From Paenibacillus oceani (GTDB lineage: Bacteria; Bacillota; Bacilli; Paenibacillales; NBRC-103111), in contig NZ_JACXJA010000005.1 of NCBI RefSeq assembly GCF_014705615.1, positions 248,001 to 312,000 of the forward strand: DNA of 64,000 bases. Reading direction: 5' to 3'. Below the pieces are notes generated by a model that saw nothing but the letters and a program-made list of their open reading frames with translations, was not told where the DNA came from and searched no databases. Every line of letters begins with the position of its first letter. The stretch's first letter is position 1. Both the position numbers and the translations under genes were made by a program. Shown here in pieces: positions 15,313 to 25,167 of this stretch.

Positions 15313-17793
15313 CTAGGCTTGATACTTGCGGAACGCTCCTGCTTCCAGAACCGCCGCATACGAAGCGCCGGTGACGCGATCGCGGATCGTGACGGCCGCT
15401 TGCCCGGACGAATGATTCAGTACGAGCAATTGCCCGGCGTTCACCGATAATTCAAGCCGGAGCTCCGGACCCTTCGCCTCGGTCACGCTATACCGGCTCA
15501 CGCAATATCCCGCCCGGAAACCCGGGATCGTACCGGACCAAACGAACGAATCCTCATCCAAGGTTTGTATGCCGTCGTACAGATCGATCGTTCCAAGGGC
15601 GTCTGCCGCTTTGCGTACCGACACCGTTTGATCGGATTCGGCGAACGACGCATACACAAACGTCCCTTCCGTCTCCAGCACCGTCAGATCCGACCGGCCC
15701 GTATCGTAACGATGCGTCCGGTCGTAACTGGCCGCCGTCTCCTCGGCGGTCCGGTTCGGCAGGGCGACGATCACAGACGGCTCCAGCGTTTGCGGCTGGT
15801 CGAACGTCCGGTCGCCGAAATCGTTCAGCACCAGAATATCCTCGACGCCCTTCCATTTCGGATATACGTGACGGTTCACATACCGGACCCCTCTAGTGCC
15901 ATAGAGCAAATACCCGATCGTGTGGTCCATATTAACATAAGGAACCGGCCCGAACGATCGCACCTCATCCGCTTCCCTGCCGTAAAATCCGCGAAATGTG
16001 CGTTCCCCGTCCATCATGTACAAAGTGCGGCTTCCGGGAGCCAGCTCCGGCATAGCTGAATAATGCTCGTTGCGGATGCCGATCGTTCCCGTCTGCCATT
16101 CCCGGACGGCACACGCCTTCTGCACCCGGAACCGCTCGACGTACACGCTGCGGCCGTCCGGAAGCGCGACAAAGGCAACATCCTGCTTCAGATCGCCATG
16201 ACCTCGGGAAATCTCGACCACCGCTCCAAATCCGTCCGTATAGGGGCTGATCTGTTCCTTCTCGACCCCCCGGATGATCGATTCGTTGGTCAAGCTTCCC
16301 GGTGACGTTCCGGACGATTCGAGCTTCATCGTTCCCGTATAGCTCGCATACAGCGGCGTAACGTTCCAGACGCCCTTCGCCGGCATACTAAGTCCCATCA
16401 CGTTATTCCGCCACGTAAAACTCGTAAACGTCGACGGCGTCCGGTGGATGACCGAGCCGCCGAACGGATACAGATGGACACCCGACAGACGCTCGGCCAG
16501 CTCCGCCGGCTCGCTCGGGCACGCTCCGGCTCCGCCGAAGACGTGCAGCAGATACGATACGGCGAGATCGTAAGCGGAGCCGTGCTCCAAATCTTTGGCG
16601 AATTGCCCGTGGTCCCGGTTAATGACGCATTCCTCGCCGTTTTCTTCGAGCAGCGCCCCGATGCTATTGCTTGCCTGGATGCGCTCAATGCTGTCGAGGG
16701 AGGAGCGGGCGAGGCGGGCCGCATCCGGATCGCCGCCAAGCACGTTCAGGATCGTATGGGTCAGCTGCCGCTCGTGCTGGCGGTTGTACCACCAGTCTTG
16801 TCCTTGCACGGGGATGTTCAGCCCGTCGAATTGCGACCATATCTTCACGGTCCGTTCATACAAGGGCACGTTGTTGTACAGCGCGCTTTCCATGACCGGC
16901 TGTCCGCTCATCAGCGCGAACACGGCATGGATGGCGCGCAGATTCGTCCCCGCGCAATAATAGCTCGGATGCACGAAGGCGTGGTTTTCCGACGTATAAT
17001 CGGGGTGGAACGTAACGGTCGTTACCTTCAGGCCGTTCGTCTTGTCGATGAGCCCGGACGGATAAGCCAGCCGGTCGCGGTAAGTCGTAACGGCGTTCAT
17101 CGCCCAATTGGTAAACCCGGCCTGCCACTCCTGCTGATGCGGATGGTCCGGAAACATCCCCATCGCCGCGGAGATGCCGGCCGCCGTCCAGGCATTTTCT
17201 TCGCACTGCGTATCGTAATAGACGCCGTTGCGGGGTTCTTCCGCCGCCCACCGGTCGGCGTAGCTCGACGTTACGTTCTGGACGAGCCGCTTCGTCTCTC
17301 CGTCCAGCTCGTCCCAGAGCAGCCATGCCGCGCACGCCATTGCGGCAACCGACCGGCCGTTCTGGCTTGCCATGAAAAAGCCGTCGCCGCGGCCTCCCCA
17401 CTTTTTGCCGCTCGTATAAGGCAGTACGCCTTGTGCCCGCACGCAATCGGCAGGCCCGGTGTCGTGCGTGAAGCCCATGTAACGGATCGCCGAGACAGCC
17501 ATCCGCTTCAGCTCGCTGCGGGGGACGCCGGCGACCGATTCGTCGTATTCGCCGAGCTTCGACATCGCCGCGAAAATCGCCGACACATGTGCCGAATCGG
17601 CCTGATACCAGAACGTGCCGCCGAAAAAGTGGCCGCACTCCGGACGTCCGTCCCAGACGCCGTATTGCTTGACGGCGAAAGGAATCCAGCGCAGCAATAC
17701 CCCGTAAAACCGGCGGGACATCTCATTCTCGGCCGCCAGCTCCCACCGGACGGGACGCACGTTCCAAACCGCTTCAGCAGGCGTATATTCCAT
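15313..17793 (-). CDS. Large toroid-type carbohydrate-active protein (lyase-like), unassigned
   Basis: I do not recognise this 826-aa protein with certainty. The first ~420 residues are rich in helices and aromatic residues (GGTFWYQADSAHV, NHAFVHPSYYCAGTNLRAIH, HGQFAKDLEHGSAYDLAVSYLLHVFGG), as in alpha/alpha toroids. The C-terminal ~400 residues look like beta-sandwich blocks (FTSFTWRNNVMGLSMPAKGVWN). That order and length match toroid plus beta-sandwich polysaccharide lyases such as PL8, but I cannot confirm the catalytic set. No signal peptide is visible, suggesting action on imported oligosaccharides. It is the last gene of the minus-strand cluster, 5 nt after a deacetylase-like gene. Confidence 0.6.
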   Translation of the reverse strand: MEYTPAEAVWNVRPVRWELAAENEMSRRFYGVLLRWIPFAVKQYGVWDGRPECGHFFGGTFWYQADSAHVSAIFAAMSKLGEYDESVAGVPRSELKRMAVSAIRYMGFTHDTGPADCVRAQGVLPYTSGKKWGGRGDGFFMASQNGRSVAAMACAAWLLWDELDGETKRLVQNVTSSYADRWAAEEPRNGVYYDTQCEENAWTAAGISAAMGMFPDHPHQQEWQAGFTNWAMNAVTTYRDRLAYPSGLIDKTNGLKVTTVTFHPDYTSENHAFVHPSYYCAGTNLRAIHAVFALMSGQPVMESALYNNVPLYERTVKIWSQFDGLNIPVQGQDWWYNRQHERQLTHTILNVLGGDPDAARLARSSLDSIERIQASNSIGALLEENGEECVINRDHGQFAKDLEHGSAYDLAVSYLLHVFGGAGACPSEPAELAERLSGVHLYPFGGSVIHRTPSTFTSFTWRNNVMGLSMPAKGVWNVTPLYASYTGTMKLESSGTSPGSLTNESIIRGVEKEQISPYTDGFGAVVEISRGHGDLKQDVAFVALPDGRSVYVERFRVQKACAVREWQTGTIGIRNEHYSAMPELAPGSRTLYMMDGERTFRGFYGREADEVRSFGPVPYVNMDHTIGYLLYGTRGVRYVNRHVYPKWKGVEDILVLNDFGDRTFDQPQTLEPSVIVALPNRTAEETAASYDRTHRYDTGRSDLTVLETEGTFVYASFAESDQTVSVRKAADALGTIDLYDGIQTLDEDSFVWSGTIPGFRAGYCVSRYSVTEAKGPELRLELSVNAGQLLVLNHSSGQAAVTIRDRVTGASYAAVLEAGAFRKYQA

Positions 17794-17798
17794 AACTG

Positions 17799-19505
17799 TC
17801 AGTCCCCTTCACTCAGTAGTTGTTTGCGGCAGCGAACGCCAAAGCGTACGCTTTCGGTTTTGTGTCCTTCCGCCGCCGTTGCTTGTTCGCCGCTCCCGAC
17901 CGGAATCCAGACGACGGCTCCGGGCACTCCGGTACCGCTCGCGATGACGGCGTTCCCGTCCGGACCGATCCCGGAGATCCGGATACGGCGGCGTGTTCTC
18001 TCCCATTCGTTGATCCGGCTGCCGGTCCAAAACGTGAAGCCCTTCGCGGCGGCAACCCGGGCATACTCCCGCAGCCAGTCGCGGATGAACGCCTTCCGGT
18101 CGATATGAATCTGGTGGAAGACGAAGTGCGCCACCCCTTCGACCCGTGCGGCTTCGTCCAGGAGCGGCCCGATCAGGCTCGAATCGCATTGGAGAAAATC
18201 GCCGTAATGAAATCCGATCTGCAGCACGTCGTAAAACCGGTTTTCCTCGTCGGCCCACGATAGGGGAAAATACGGATGCGCAGTGCCGTATAAAAATCCG
18301 ACGCTCCCCTTCTTGCTGTTCCCGCGCGATTGTTCCGATTCGATGCCGTGACGCTCACACCAGCGGTACAGCTCTCCCCAGCCTTCGATCCGGGTCAGAT
18401 GGTTTTTGTTCGAGACGATCCGCTCTTTGAAAGCGGACAACTTCATTGCCTCCAGCTGGGCGGCGAATGTTTCCTCGGACCACGCCCCGCCGTCAGCCGG
18501 CACAGCGTTATAATGAAAAGCGAGCTCATGCCCTTCGGCCTCGATCCGCTCGTACATGTCCCGGCTGTACCACGGCGCCATCATGCACCAGGTTGCCGGT
18601 ATGCCGCATTCGCGCAGCAGCCGAAGCGTCGTATCGGCTTCCATATCCTGCGTATGATCGCTGTCGAGCGAAAGCAGCGCTACTTGGCGGACCCCGTCCG
18701 GCCAATAACCGACGAACGGCAGCGTAAGCCCCTTCGCAAGAGTGGCGCGGAGCAGCGCCCCGATCAGCATTTCCCGCCAATCATCCGCATAAGCGTGCGG
18801 GAAATAACGGTCGCCGGCTTCCGTCGTGCTGCGGTCCCACATCCAATCGATCTCGGCTACGTCGTCGGCCTTACAAACGCCGTCGTTCACCGCAGCGGTA
18901 CCGTCAGGCGCGGGTACGCCGTCGGCGAGCACAGGCGACAAGCCTTGCTGCAGCCCTACGATCGTATGCGGGATCGGCACCGACCACCGTTCGAGCATGC
19001 CGGCTCCGACCGCAAATCGCTGTACGAGCGGACCGGCTTCCTCGCCGTCCGGCCGTCCTCTCAGCAGCTTTCCTTCTTCGGCGGCTATCGTCACCGTCCC
19101 GTCGCCGGAGACCAGCGGAATCCAAGGCTCCGCTGACAAAAAGCGCATAGTCCGCCCGCCTTCCTCCGCCGTCAGCCGCGCGTACCCTTTGCCGACTTCG
19201 CCGGAGCGGGCGTAACCGAGCTTGCGGGCTAACGCGTTCAGCCCCCCGTAAGCGATCAGCGTGCCGCCTCGTTCGGCATAGGTCCAGAGCGCATCGGCGC
19301 CTGGTTGGTCGCTGCCGCAAACGGCGGCGATCAGCAGATCCGGAGCCGCCTCCGCTGCTTCCTGCACACTGGCGTACGTATCGAACGGGATACCCGCATG
19401 ACCCAATATTTCCACAATAAACCGTTCGAACGTATTGATTCCCAGCGAGTGTCGCTGCCACAGTGCGTTTTCATCCAGAAGCACGCCCAGCTTGGCCATG
19501 TTCAT
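17799..19505 (-). CDS. Polysaccharide-deacetylase-like protein, paralogue 2
   Basis: The 568-aa protein is a close paralogue of the one encoded directly upstream. Its N-terminal ~200 residues (ending near the segment KGYARLTAEEGGRTMRF) include an amidotransferase-like Rossmann segment, RGGTLIAYGGLNALARKLG. The C-terminal half is NodB-like: QVALLSLDSDHTQDMEADT supplies a putative metal or catalytic aspartate, and GHELAFHYNAV supplies histidines. No signal peptide is seen, so the enzyme may be cytoplasmic. The ATG at 19505 overlaps the upstream stop codon by 4 nt, indicating translational coupling. An N- or O-deacetylase acting on an imported glycan is inferred, not shown. Confidence 0.68.
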   Translation of the reverse strand: MNMAKLGVLLDENALWQRHSLGINTFERFIVEILGHAGIPFDTYASVQEAAEAAPDLLIAAVCGSDQPGADALWTYAERGGTLIAYGGLNALARKLGYARSGEVGKGYARLTAEEGGRTMRFLSAEPWIPLVSGDGTVTIAAEEGKLLRGRPDGEEAGPLVQRFAVGAGMLERWSVPIPHTIVGLQQGLSPVLADGVPAPDGTAAVNDGVCKADDVAEIDWMWDRSTTEAGDRYFPHAYADDWREMLIGALLRATLAKGLTLPFVGYWPDGVRQVALLSLDSDHTQDMEADTTLRLLRECGIPATWCMMAPWYSRDMYERIEAEGHELAFHYNAVPADGGAWSEETFAAQLEAMKLSAFKERIVSNKNHLTRIEGWGELYRWCERHGIESEQSRGNSKKGSVGFLYGTAHPYFPLSWADEENRFYDVLQIGFHYGDFLQCDSSLIGPLLDEAARVEGVAHFVFHQIHIDRKAFIRDWLREYARVAAAKGFTFWTGSRINEWERTRRRIRISGIGPDGNAVIASGTGVPGAVVWIPVGSGEQATAAEGHKTESVRFGVRCRKQLLSEGD

Positions 19506-21241
19506 CGGTTAGTCCCTCCCGGCAAGACGACGGTTTTGCGGCACCGTATGCCGTATCGGATCGAGTAGGCCCCCTCATCGCTTACGGGAGCTGCGGCACG
19601 GTCCCCCTGAACGTGTTCCGGTAACGGAACCCACACTACAGCCGATTTCTCCAGGCTCGTCGGCGCATTTACGGAGCTGGAGCCGTCCGCTTCGACCGTT
19701 TCGATTGTAAGGGTCCGCCTCGATCGTTCCCAATCGTTAATTTCTTGACTCGTCCAGAACGGATAGCCGAGCTCCCGGGCCTGATCGGCTAACGTCCGCA
19801 TCGCGCGGCGCACCTCTTCGCGGTTATGGATATGAATTTGATGAAACAAAAAGTGCGCGACGCCTTCGACCTCCCGGACCTGCTCGAGAAAAGGAGCGAT
19901 AACGCTGCTGTCCGACCATTTGCCGATATCGAGGTCCTGGGTTAAAAAACCGATCTCCAGCACGTTATAAAACCGGTTGCTCTCATCGGCCCAAGCGATC
20001 GGAAAATACGGATGACACGTCCCGAATATAAACCCGACGTTCCCTTTCTTGCTCGGGCCGCGAGTCTGATCGGCTTCGATCCCGTACTTTTCGCACCAGC
20101 GGAACAATTCGCCCCAGCCTTCGACCCGCGTCAGATGGTTTTTGTTCGAGACGACCGACGGCGTGCCGGCAGCCCGCTTCAACCAATCCAGCTGGCGCGA
20201 AAACTCCGCCTCATCCCAAATTCCCTCGTCCGCTTCAACGGCGTTATAGTGGAAGGCGACCTCATGGCCCTCTGCGCGAATCCGGTCATACATTGGAGCC
20301 GAATATCCCGATTCAAGCATGCACCATGTCGAACGGATTCCGCATGCGGCTAGCGTCTCCAGCGTCGATACCGCGTGCTCGTCCCGATTGCCGTCGCTAT
20401 CGTGGGAGACCAGCGCCACATGGTCGATACCGTCCGGCCAGTAGCCGACGAACGGCAGCGACAGCCCTCGTTCCGCTGCCGCGCCGATCAGGTGCCCGAC
20501 CAGAACGTCCCGCCATAAATCGGCGTAAGGAAACGCAAAATACGGCATACCCGTCTCCGTCAACAGCCGGTCGGCCGTCCAATCCAGCTCCATGACATCG
20601 TCGGCCTTCAGCACCCCGTCGTCGACCGCAGCCGTACCGTCCGGAGCCGGCACTCCGTCTTCCAGTACGGGCTTCAGCCCTTGCTGCAGTCCGACGATCG
20701 TCGTAGGGATATCGACCGTCCATCGTTCGATCCGGCCTTGGCCGGCGGTAAACCGCAGCAGCGCCGGTCCGACTCGCTCCCCGTCCGGCCGGCCCGAAGC
20801 GAGCGCGCCTGCTTCCGTCGCCGCTATATTACCGCTGTCTGCCATTATTCGCAGCCACGGCTGTGCAGCCAAAAACCGCAGCGGTCGATCCGACGGGTAC
20901 GGTTCCGGCAATTCGGCGTATCCGGTGCCTGACGACTCGCAGCGGATGAAGCCGAGCCGGTCCGCCATCGCGTTCAGACCGCCGTAGCCGATCAGCGTCC
21001 CTCCTTGCTCCGCAAACCGCCACAACCGTTCCGCCGACTGCCGGGTGTCCGCGACCACTGCGGCGATCAGCAGATCATACTTGTCGTTTGTGATCTCATC
21101 CAGGCTATGAACCACTTCAAACGGGATACCCCGATGAGCGAGTATCTCGGTTACGAATTTCTCAAACGCATTCAGCCGAAATTGCTGCAGCCGCTCCAAC
21201 ATATGCCGATCCAGCAGCACGCCTACCCGAGCCATCTTCAT
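19502..21241 (-). CDS. Polysaccharide-deacetylase-like protein, paralogue 1
   Basis: This 579-aa protein shares the full architecture of its downstream neighbour. It has an N-terminal amidotransferase-like domain (GGTLIGYGGLNAMADRLGF) and a NodB-like half with VALVSHDSDGNRDEHAVST, GHEVAFHYNAVEADEGIWDE and a late LFHQIHIHNREEVR block. The start at 21241 is taken because GGGGGAG lies 8 nt before it; an in-frame GTG at 21250 lacks a ribosome site. A tandem duplication is evident from matching blocks in the same order. Retention of both copies, translationally coupled, suggests a heterodimer or two substrate specificities; this is inference. Confidence 0.68.
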   Translation of the reverse strand: MKMARVGVLLDRHMLERLQQFRLNAFEKFVTEILAHRGIPFEVVHSLDEITNDKYDLLIAAVVADTRQSAERLWRFAEQGGTLIGYGGLNAMADRLGFIRCESSGTGYAELPEPYPSDRPLRFLAAQPWLRIMADSGNIAATEAGALASGRPDGERVGPALLRFTAGQGRIERWTVDIPTTIVGLQQGLKPVLEDGVPAPDGTAAVDDGVLKADDVMELDWTADRLLTETGMPYFAFPYADLWRDVLVGHLIGAAAERGLSLPFVGYWPDGIDHVALVSHDSDGNRDEHAVSTLETLAACGIRSTWCMLESGYSAPMYDRIRAEGHEVAFHYNAVEADEGIWDEAEFSRQLDWLKRAAGTPSVVSNKNHLTRVEGWGELFRWCEKYGIEADQTRGPSKKGNVGFIFGTCHPYFPIAWADESNRFYNVLEIGFLTQDLDIGKWSDSSVIAPFLEQVREVEGVAHFLFHQIHIHNREEVRRAMRTLADQARELGYPFWTSQEINDWERSRRTLTIETVEADGSSSVNAPTSLEKSAVVWVPLPEHVQGDRAAAPVSDEGAYSIRYGIRCRKTVVLPGGTNR

Positions 21242-21287
21242 CTTTCTCACTCCCCCAGCTGTTCGTTATGAACCGTCTTTATGCCGT

Positions 21288-22481
21288 TTAACCGTACGAA
21301 TTCATCACTTTACCCAGCGCTTGCGCAATATCGTGCATATCCTGTTCCGTGCCGAGCAGCACGTTTTGGTGCAGCCACAATCCTTCGCGTTCGTCGAATC
21401 GTTCGCTGACCGGGCAGCTCGTCTCCCGCTTCTCTCCCGTCCATTTCTCGATCTCGGCGACAACGGCCCGATTGCGGTTCAGCGAGACGTAACCCGGCAG
21501 CAGCGGGATGCCTTCCGCATTCACCTTCCGGATGAAATCCGCTTTCCCGATCGTGTCCGCCGCCTCGCTCGTCAGACCGAACATGTACAAATGATGGGCA
21601 TGCTGCGTCGTTCTGCTGTCCAGCTTCAACGTGCGGAATCCTCCGATCTCGGAGATCAGCCCGGTTAACAGCTTGGCATTGCGGTCTCTGCGCTGCAGTT
21701 GCTCGTCGTACCGCGTAAGCTGGGCAAGCAAAATCGCCGCCTGAAATTCCGTCATCCGCAAATTCCAGCCGATCCGCTCGTGCTGATACCAGGCGCCTTG
21801 CCGGATACGGCCTACGTTGGCGAGCGACCAGGCGATGTCCGCCAGCTCCTCGTCATTGGTCAAAATGATGCCGCCCTCGCCGGCCGTTACATTTTTGCCC
21901 GATTGAAAGCTGAACGAGCCGAAGTCGCCAAGCGCGCCGACCGGCCGGCCGTCCCAGGCTGCGCCCACTCCCTGGGCTGCATCCTCGATGACCCGCAAGC
22001 CGTGCTTTGCCGCGATTTCGTTCAAGCCCGTCATATTAACCGGCGCGCCGGCGATATGAACCGCGATGATCGCTTTGGTTCTCGGTGTAATCGCCGCTTC
22101 CACTTTATCTAGGTCGAGCAGCAGCGTATCCGGTTCAACGTCGACGAATACGGGAATCGCGCCGAAGAGAAGCGCGGCCGAAGCGGTCGCGATAAACGTA
22201 TACGGCGGCATGATCACTTCATCGCCGGGCTTCACGCCCGCAGCCTGCAGCGCAACCGTCAGGCCGATCGTTCCGTTCGTGACGGAAACGGCGTGCTTCG
22301 CCCCGTGCATGGCTGCAAATTTTTCTTCAAAAACCGGCAGCTTGTTGCGGTTCGTACCGCCCCATTTTCCGGAACGGACTACATCAAGGATGTACAGCTC
22401 CTCTTCTTCCCCAAATACCGGCCAAACCGAAAACGGCGTTGTACGCACCGGGCTTCCCCCGTTAATCGCTAATCGTTCCAT
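21288..22481 (-). CDS. DegT/DnrJ/EryC1/StrS-family aminotransferase
   Basis: A PLP-dependent sugar aminotransferase-type protein of 397 aa. Recognisable blocks are the N-terminal GGSPVRTTPF, the cofactor contact DAAQGVGA, and FSFQSGKNVTAGEGG with the likely PLP lysine at residue 196. Family members usually transaminate keto-sugars or keto-cyclitols in antibiotic, O-antigen or lipopolysaccharide synthesis. Here the gene is embedded between a GH38 mannosidase and deacetylase-like genes behind a sugar importer. It may therefore work in the reverse, catabolic sense, removing an amino group from an imported aminosugar or aminocyclitol, but this is speculation. Start ATG 22481 is preceded by AGAAGG. 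Confidence 0.85.
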   Translation of the reverse strand: MERLAINGGSPVRTTPFSVWPVFGEEEELYILDVVRSGKWGGTNRNKLPVFEEKFAAMHGAKHAVSVTNGTIGLTVALQAAGVKPGDEVIMPPYTFIATASAALLFGAIPVFVDVEPDTLLLDLDKVEAAITPRTKAIIAVHIAGAPVNMTGLNEIAAKHGLRVIEDAAQGVGAAWDGRPVGALGDFGSFSFQSGKNVTAGEGGIILTNDEELADIAWSLANVGRIRQGAWYQHERIGWNLRMTEFQAAILLAQLTRYDEQLQRRDRNAKLLTGLISEIGGFRTLKLDSRTTQHAHHLYMFGLTSEAADTIGKADFIRKVNAEGIPLLPGYVSLNRNRAVVAEIEKWTGEKRETSCPVSERFDEREGLWLHQNVLLGTEQDMHDIAQALGKVMNSYG

Positions 22482-22534
22482 GTCGGGTACCTTCTTTCTA
22501 AGATGGATGATGATTCACGGAGCCGTTCGTCGAT

Positions 22535-25015
22535 TCAGATCGACTCGGTTAACGTGTCCTCGGTCAGCTTGCGGTCCGCCACATGGAGCCGAATCGTTTT
22601 GATCTCGAAAGCTCCAAGGGAGACGCGTCGGCTCAACCCGAGGACCGGAATAAACAAATCCGTTTCCCGCGGCTGACCGGTCGGTTCGAATAAACGTATG
22701 ATAAAATCTTCCGACTGCTCCGCACGCTTGAAAGCCGTCAATTGCACAACGCCGTCGCTAATCTCGGCGGCCGGCAGAGGCCGCTCTCCTTTACCGGACG
22801 GAAAATAAGTTAACGTATACGGCTTTTCGTTATGAACCAGCGCATCCCGATCGACCGCGTTTTTTCTCTCTTCCGCCCGTCCGGCTTGGAACCAGAACGA
22901 AAAGCGGCGTTCGCCCTGATCGATCCGGGGGGAGAACCGGTCGTTCGGCATCGTATGCTTCTTCTTGCCGCCCGGCAGCGCCGCGTAACCCGGCGAGCGA
23001 AGCAGCGTCAGACGAATCTCGCCGTCCGACATGTCGGAGCCGTATATGCCGTCATTAATGCAGGTAAACGCATAATTCGCCGATTCGGAGACGGCCGCCG
23101 TCCACTTCTGCGCCACTACCTCGCGTCCGTTATTCGGCAGCTCGTCCACACCGTAAGCCACCTGTCCGACATAGGTGGCATCGCTCCATACGGTAGGAAT
23201 CGCCAGCTTCAGCAGCTTCCTCTGCTCGTGCCAGTATACGACCACATCAACCTGGAATTCCGCTCCGTGCTTCGGCAGCTTGTAGGTCGTCACTAGCGTC
23301 GAGTCCCCGTACTGGAACAACGCTTCGATCACCGTCCGGACCGCTCCGTCTTCGATGACCCGCACGGATGCGATCGGATATCCTTTGACCCCGGATACTT
23401 TCGTCCCCTTGGACTTCGACATCAGCTTGAATTCGCCGATCCGGTTCGGGAAGCTTTGCACCGCGCTGCCCCAGGCGTCGTCGTTGTCCGCAATGACGAT
23501 CGGCCTGAACGCACCCGGCTGCAGGCAGGATACCCCGTCAACGGACAATTCGTCCATCAGTCCGGTAGCCGTATTAATGACAGCCCGCAGCCGCTCCGAT
23601 TCAAACACGATCGTTCCGTCCCGCTCCTTTAACGACGGCGCCGGTTTCTCGGCAAGCAGCTCTACGGTACAGTCGAACCGGTTCATCGTGCCCGGCTCCA
23701 GCTCGGCGTAAAATACCGCTCGTTTCCGCCAGTCGATATACAAGTTGCTTAGTTCCTTCTCGACCTGACACGGGATTTCCCGTCCGTTTGCCGTCAGCAC
23801 CGGATAGGCGAACTGGTTTTTCGTCGACTTCTGAAGCTGGAATTCGCATTCGAATACACCCTTCACCTTGAACGGGTGCGGGTTGTAGATAAAGATCGGC
23901 ACTTCGCCTTCCTTGGCTTTCTTCTGGCCGGACGTCAAGGCGAAAAACGACCGGGCCCGCAGCCTGGCCAAAATTTCCCGGCCATGATCCATCAGCCGCA
24001 GTCCGTACTCTTCCACCGGCTGAATCGACGAGCCCGGTAAAATATCGTGAAACTGAGCGAGCATCAAATCTTCCAACGCTTCGGTGATAGGCTCGTGCGG
24101 ATACGCAGCGAGACCGGCCAGCGCCGTATGTGCCGCCATCTTTTCCGTCAGATACAGCTCGTTCTCAAGCTGCCGGTGCTTCTGCTTAATCCGGATTTGC
24201 GACGTATAACAGCCGACCGCCCACGGGTTCAGGTCGTTCTCGTACTTGGGCAGCTCCGTGCCCGTCTCTCTCAGCCGTTTGAAATACGCTTCCGGGGTGG
24301 AGTGCACGATCCGGTACGATTTCGTACGGTTCTTCAGCTCTTGCAGTTGCTCGAGATCGATCCGCGACGGCCCGCCGCCGTGGTTGCCGATGCCCCAGAG
24401 CACCATCCCCGTTTCCCGGCCGATATGATCGCTCATCCAATCCATCACTTTGATATGCGCTTTTCCTTTGCCTGACAAATACGCCTTGTACGCGCGGTGC
24501 ACGACAATCTCGGACCCGTCGTGCCCGACCCATACGACCTCGTCCCCGGGCAGCTTGCAGTCGTTATCTCCTGGACGGCATACGATGTAAGAGTCGTAAC
24601 CGGACTTGGCCATAATCTGGACGAGTCCCCGCGTATGTCCGAACGGATCGAAATTAATCGCCGTCGTCGGCCGCACGCCGAACTTCTCCATAAAGTAACG
24701 GCGGCCCGTCACGATTTGCCGGACAAACGACTCCCCGCTCGGCATGTTGCAATCCGGCTGCAAGTACCACCCGCCCATAATATGCCATTTCCCGCAACGC
24801 ACCAGCATGCGGATGCGCTCGAACAGCTCCGGGTCATATTCTTCGATCCACCGGTACAAAATTACCTCATTGTGGTTAAATACGAATCCGTCGTACTTCT
24901 CGCAAAAGTCTGCGGCGATCCGGAACGTGGACAGCGCCTCGCCGGCGCCTTCCTCGATTTCCCACAGCCAGGCCGGATCGAGATGGGCATTGCAGATAAG
25001 ATGAAGCTCGTTCAT
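22535..25015 (-). CDS. Glycoside hydrolase family 38 alpha-mannosidase-like
   Basis: Retaining alpha-mannosidase family enzyme of 826 aa. Zinc ligands are expected at H11 and D13 in CNAHLDPAW, and the nucleophile is probably D123 in NFDPFGHTRG. GGWYLQPDCNMPSGES and WGIGNHGGGPSR are further family blocks. The C-terminal half contains beta-sandwich segments typical of GH38. No signal peptide is visible, so it likely acts on oligosaccharides brought in by the ABC importer upstream. Start ATG 25015 follows AAAGGAAG. A hairpin at 25032-25064 separates it from the binding-protein gene and may lower its expression relative to that gene. The exact linkage cleaved is not predictable. Confidence 0.92.
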   Translation of the reverse strand: MNELHLICNAHLDPAWLWEIEEGAGEALSTFRIAADFCEKYDGFVFNHNEVILYRWIEEYDPELFERIRMLVRCGKWHIMGGWYLQPDCNMPSGESFVRQIVTGRRYFMEKFGVRPTTAINFDPFGHTRGLVQIMAKSGYDSYIVCRPGDNDCKLPGDEVVWVGHDGSEIVVHRAYKAYLSGKGKAHIKVMDWMSDHIGRETGMVLWGIGNHGGGPSRIDLEQLQELKNRTKSYRIVHSTPEAYFKRLRETGTELPKYENDLNPWAVGCYTSQIRIKQKHRQLENELYLTEKMAAHTALAGLAAYPHEPITEALEDLMLAQFHDILPGSSIQPVEEYGLRLMDHGREILARLRARSFFALTSGQKKAKEGEVPIFIYNPHPFKVKGVFECEFQLQKSTKNQFAYPVLTANGREIPCQVEKELSNLYIDWRKRAVFYAELEPGTMNRFDCTVELLAEKPAPSLKERDGTIVFESERLRAVINTATGLMDELSVDGVSCLQPGAFRPIVIADNDDAWGSAVQSFPNRIGEFKLMSKSKGTKVSGVKGYPIASVRVIEDGAVRTVIEALFQYGDSTLVTTYKLPKHGAEFQVDVVVYWHEQRKLLKLAIPTVWSDATYVGQVAYGVDELPNNGREVVAQKWTAAVSESANYAFTCINDGIYGSDMSDGEIRLTLLRSPGYAALPGGKKKHTMPNDRFSPRIDQGERRFSFWFQAGRAEERKNAVDRDALVHNEKPYTLTYFPSGKGERPLPAAEISDGVVQLTAFKRAEQSEDFIIRLFEPTGQPRETDLFIPVLGLSRRVSLGAFEIKTIRLHVADRKLTEDTLTESI

Positions 25016-25031
25016 GTGCGATCTTCCTTTC

Positions 25032-25064
25032 TAAACAGAAACCCCCGATGTCGCATCGAGGGTT
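25032..25064 (-). terminator. Intercistronic hairpin between binding protein and mannosidase genes
   Basis: AACCCTCGATG and CATCGGGGGTT (minus strand; one wobble pair) form an 11-bp stem followed by TCTGTTT. It is probably a leaky terminator or 3' mRNA stabiliser that keeps the binding protein transcript in excess. Confidence 0.55.
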
Positions 25065-25167
25065 CGCTGTTTAAGCTAATGATGGAACCGCCTGCGAATC
25101 CGGACAGATGTCCGCGAACGGATACGCTTCGCTTCGAACTGCAGGTTTCGTTTGCTCTAGCCTGGCG

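Noticed and set aside
16444-18108. 554-codon plus-strand open frame opposite the lyase-like and deacetylase genes
   Set aside because: Composition is rich in Arg/His/Pro as expected for a shadow frame; no motif or ribosome site.
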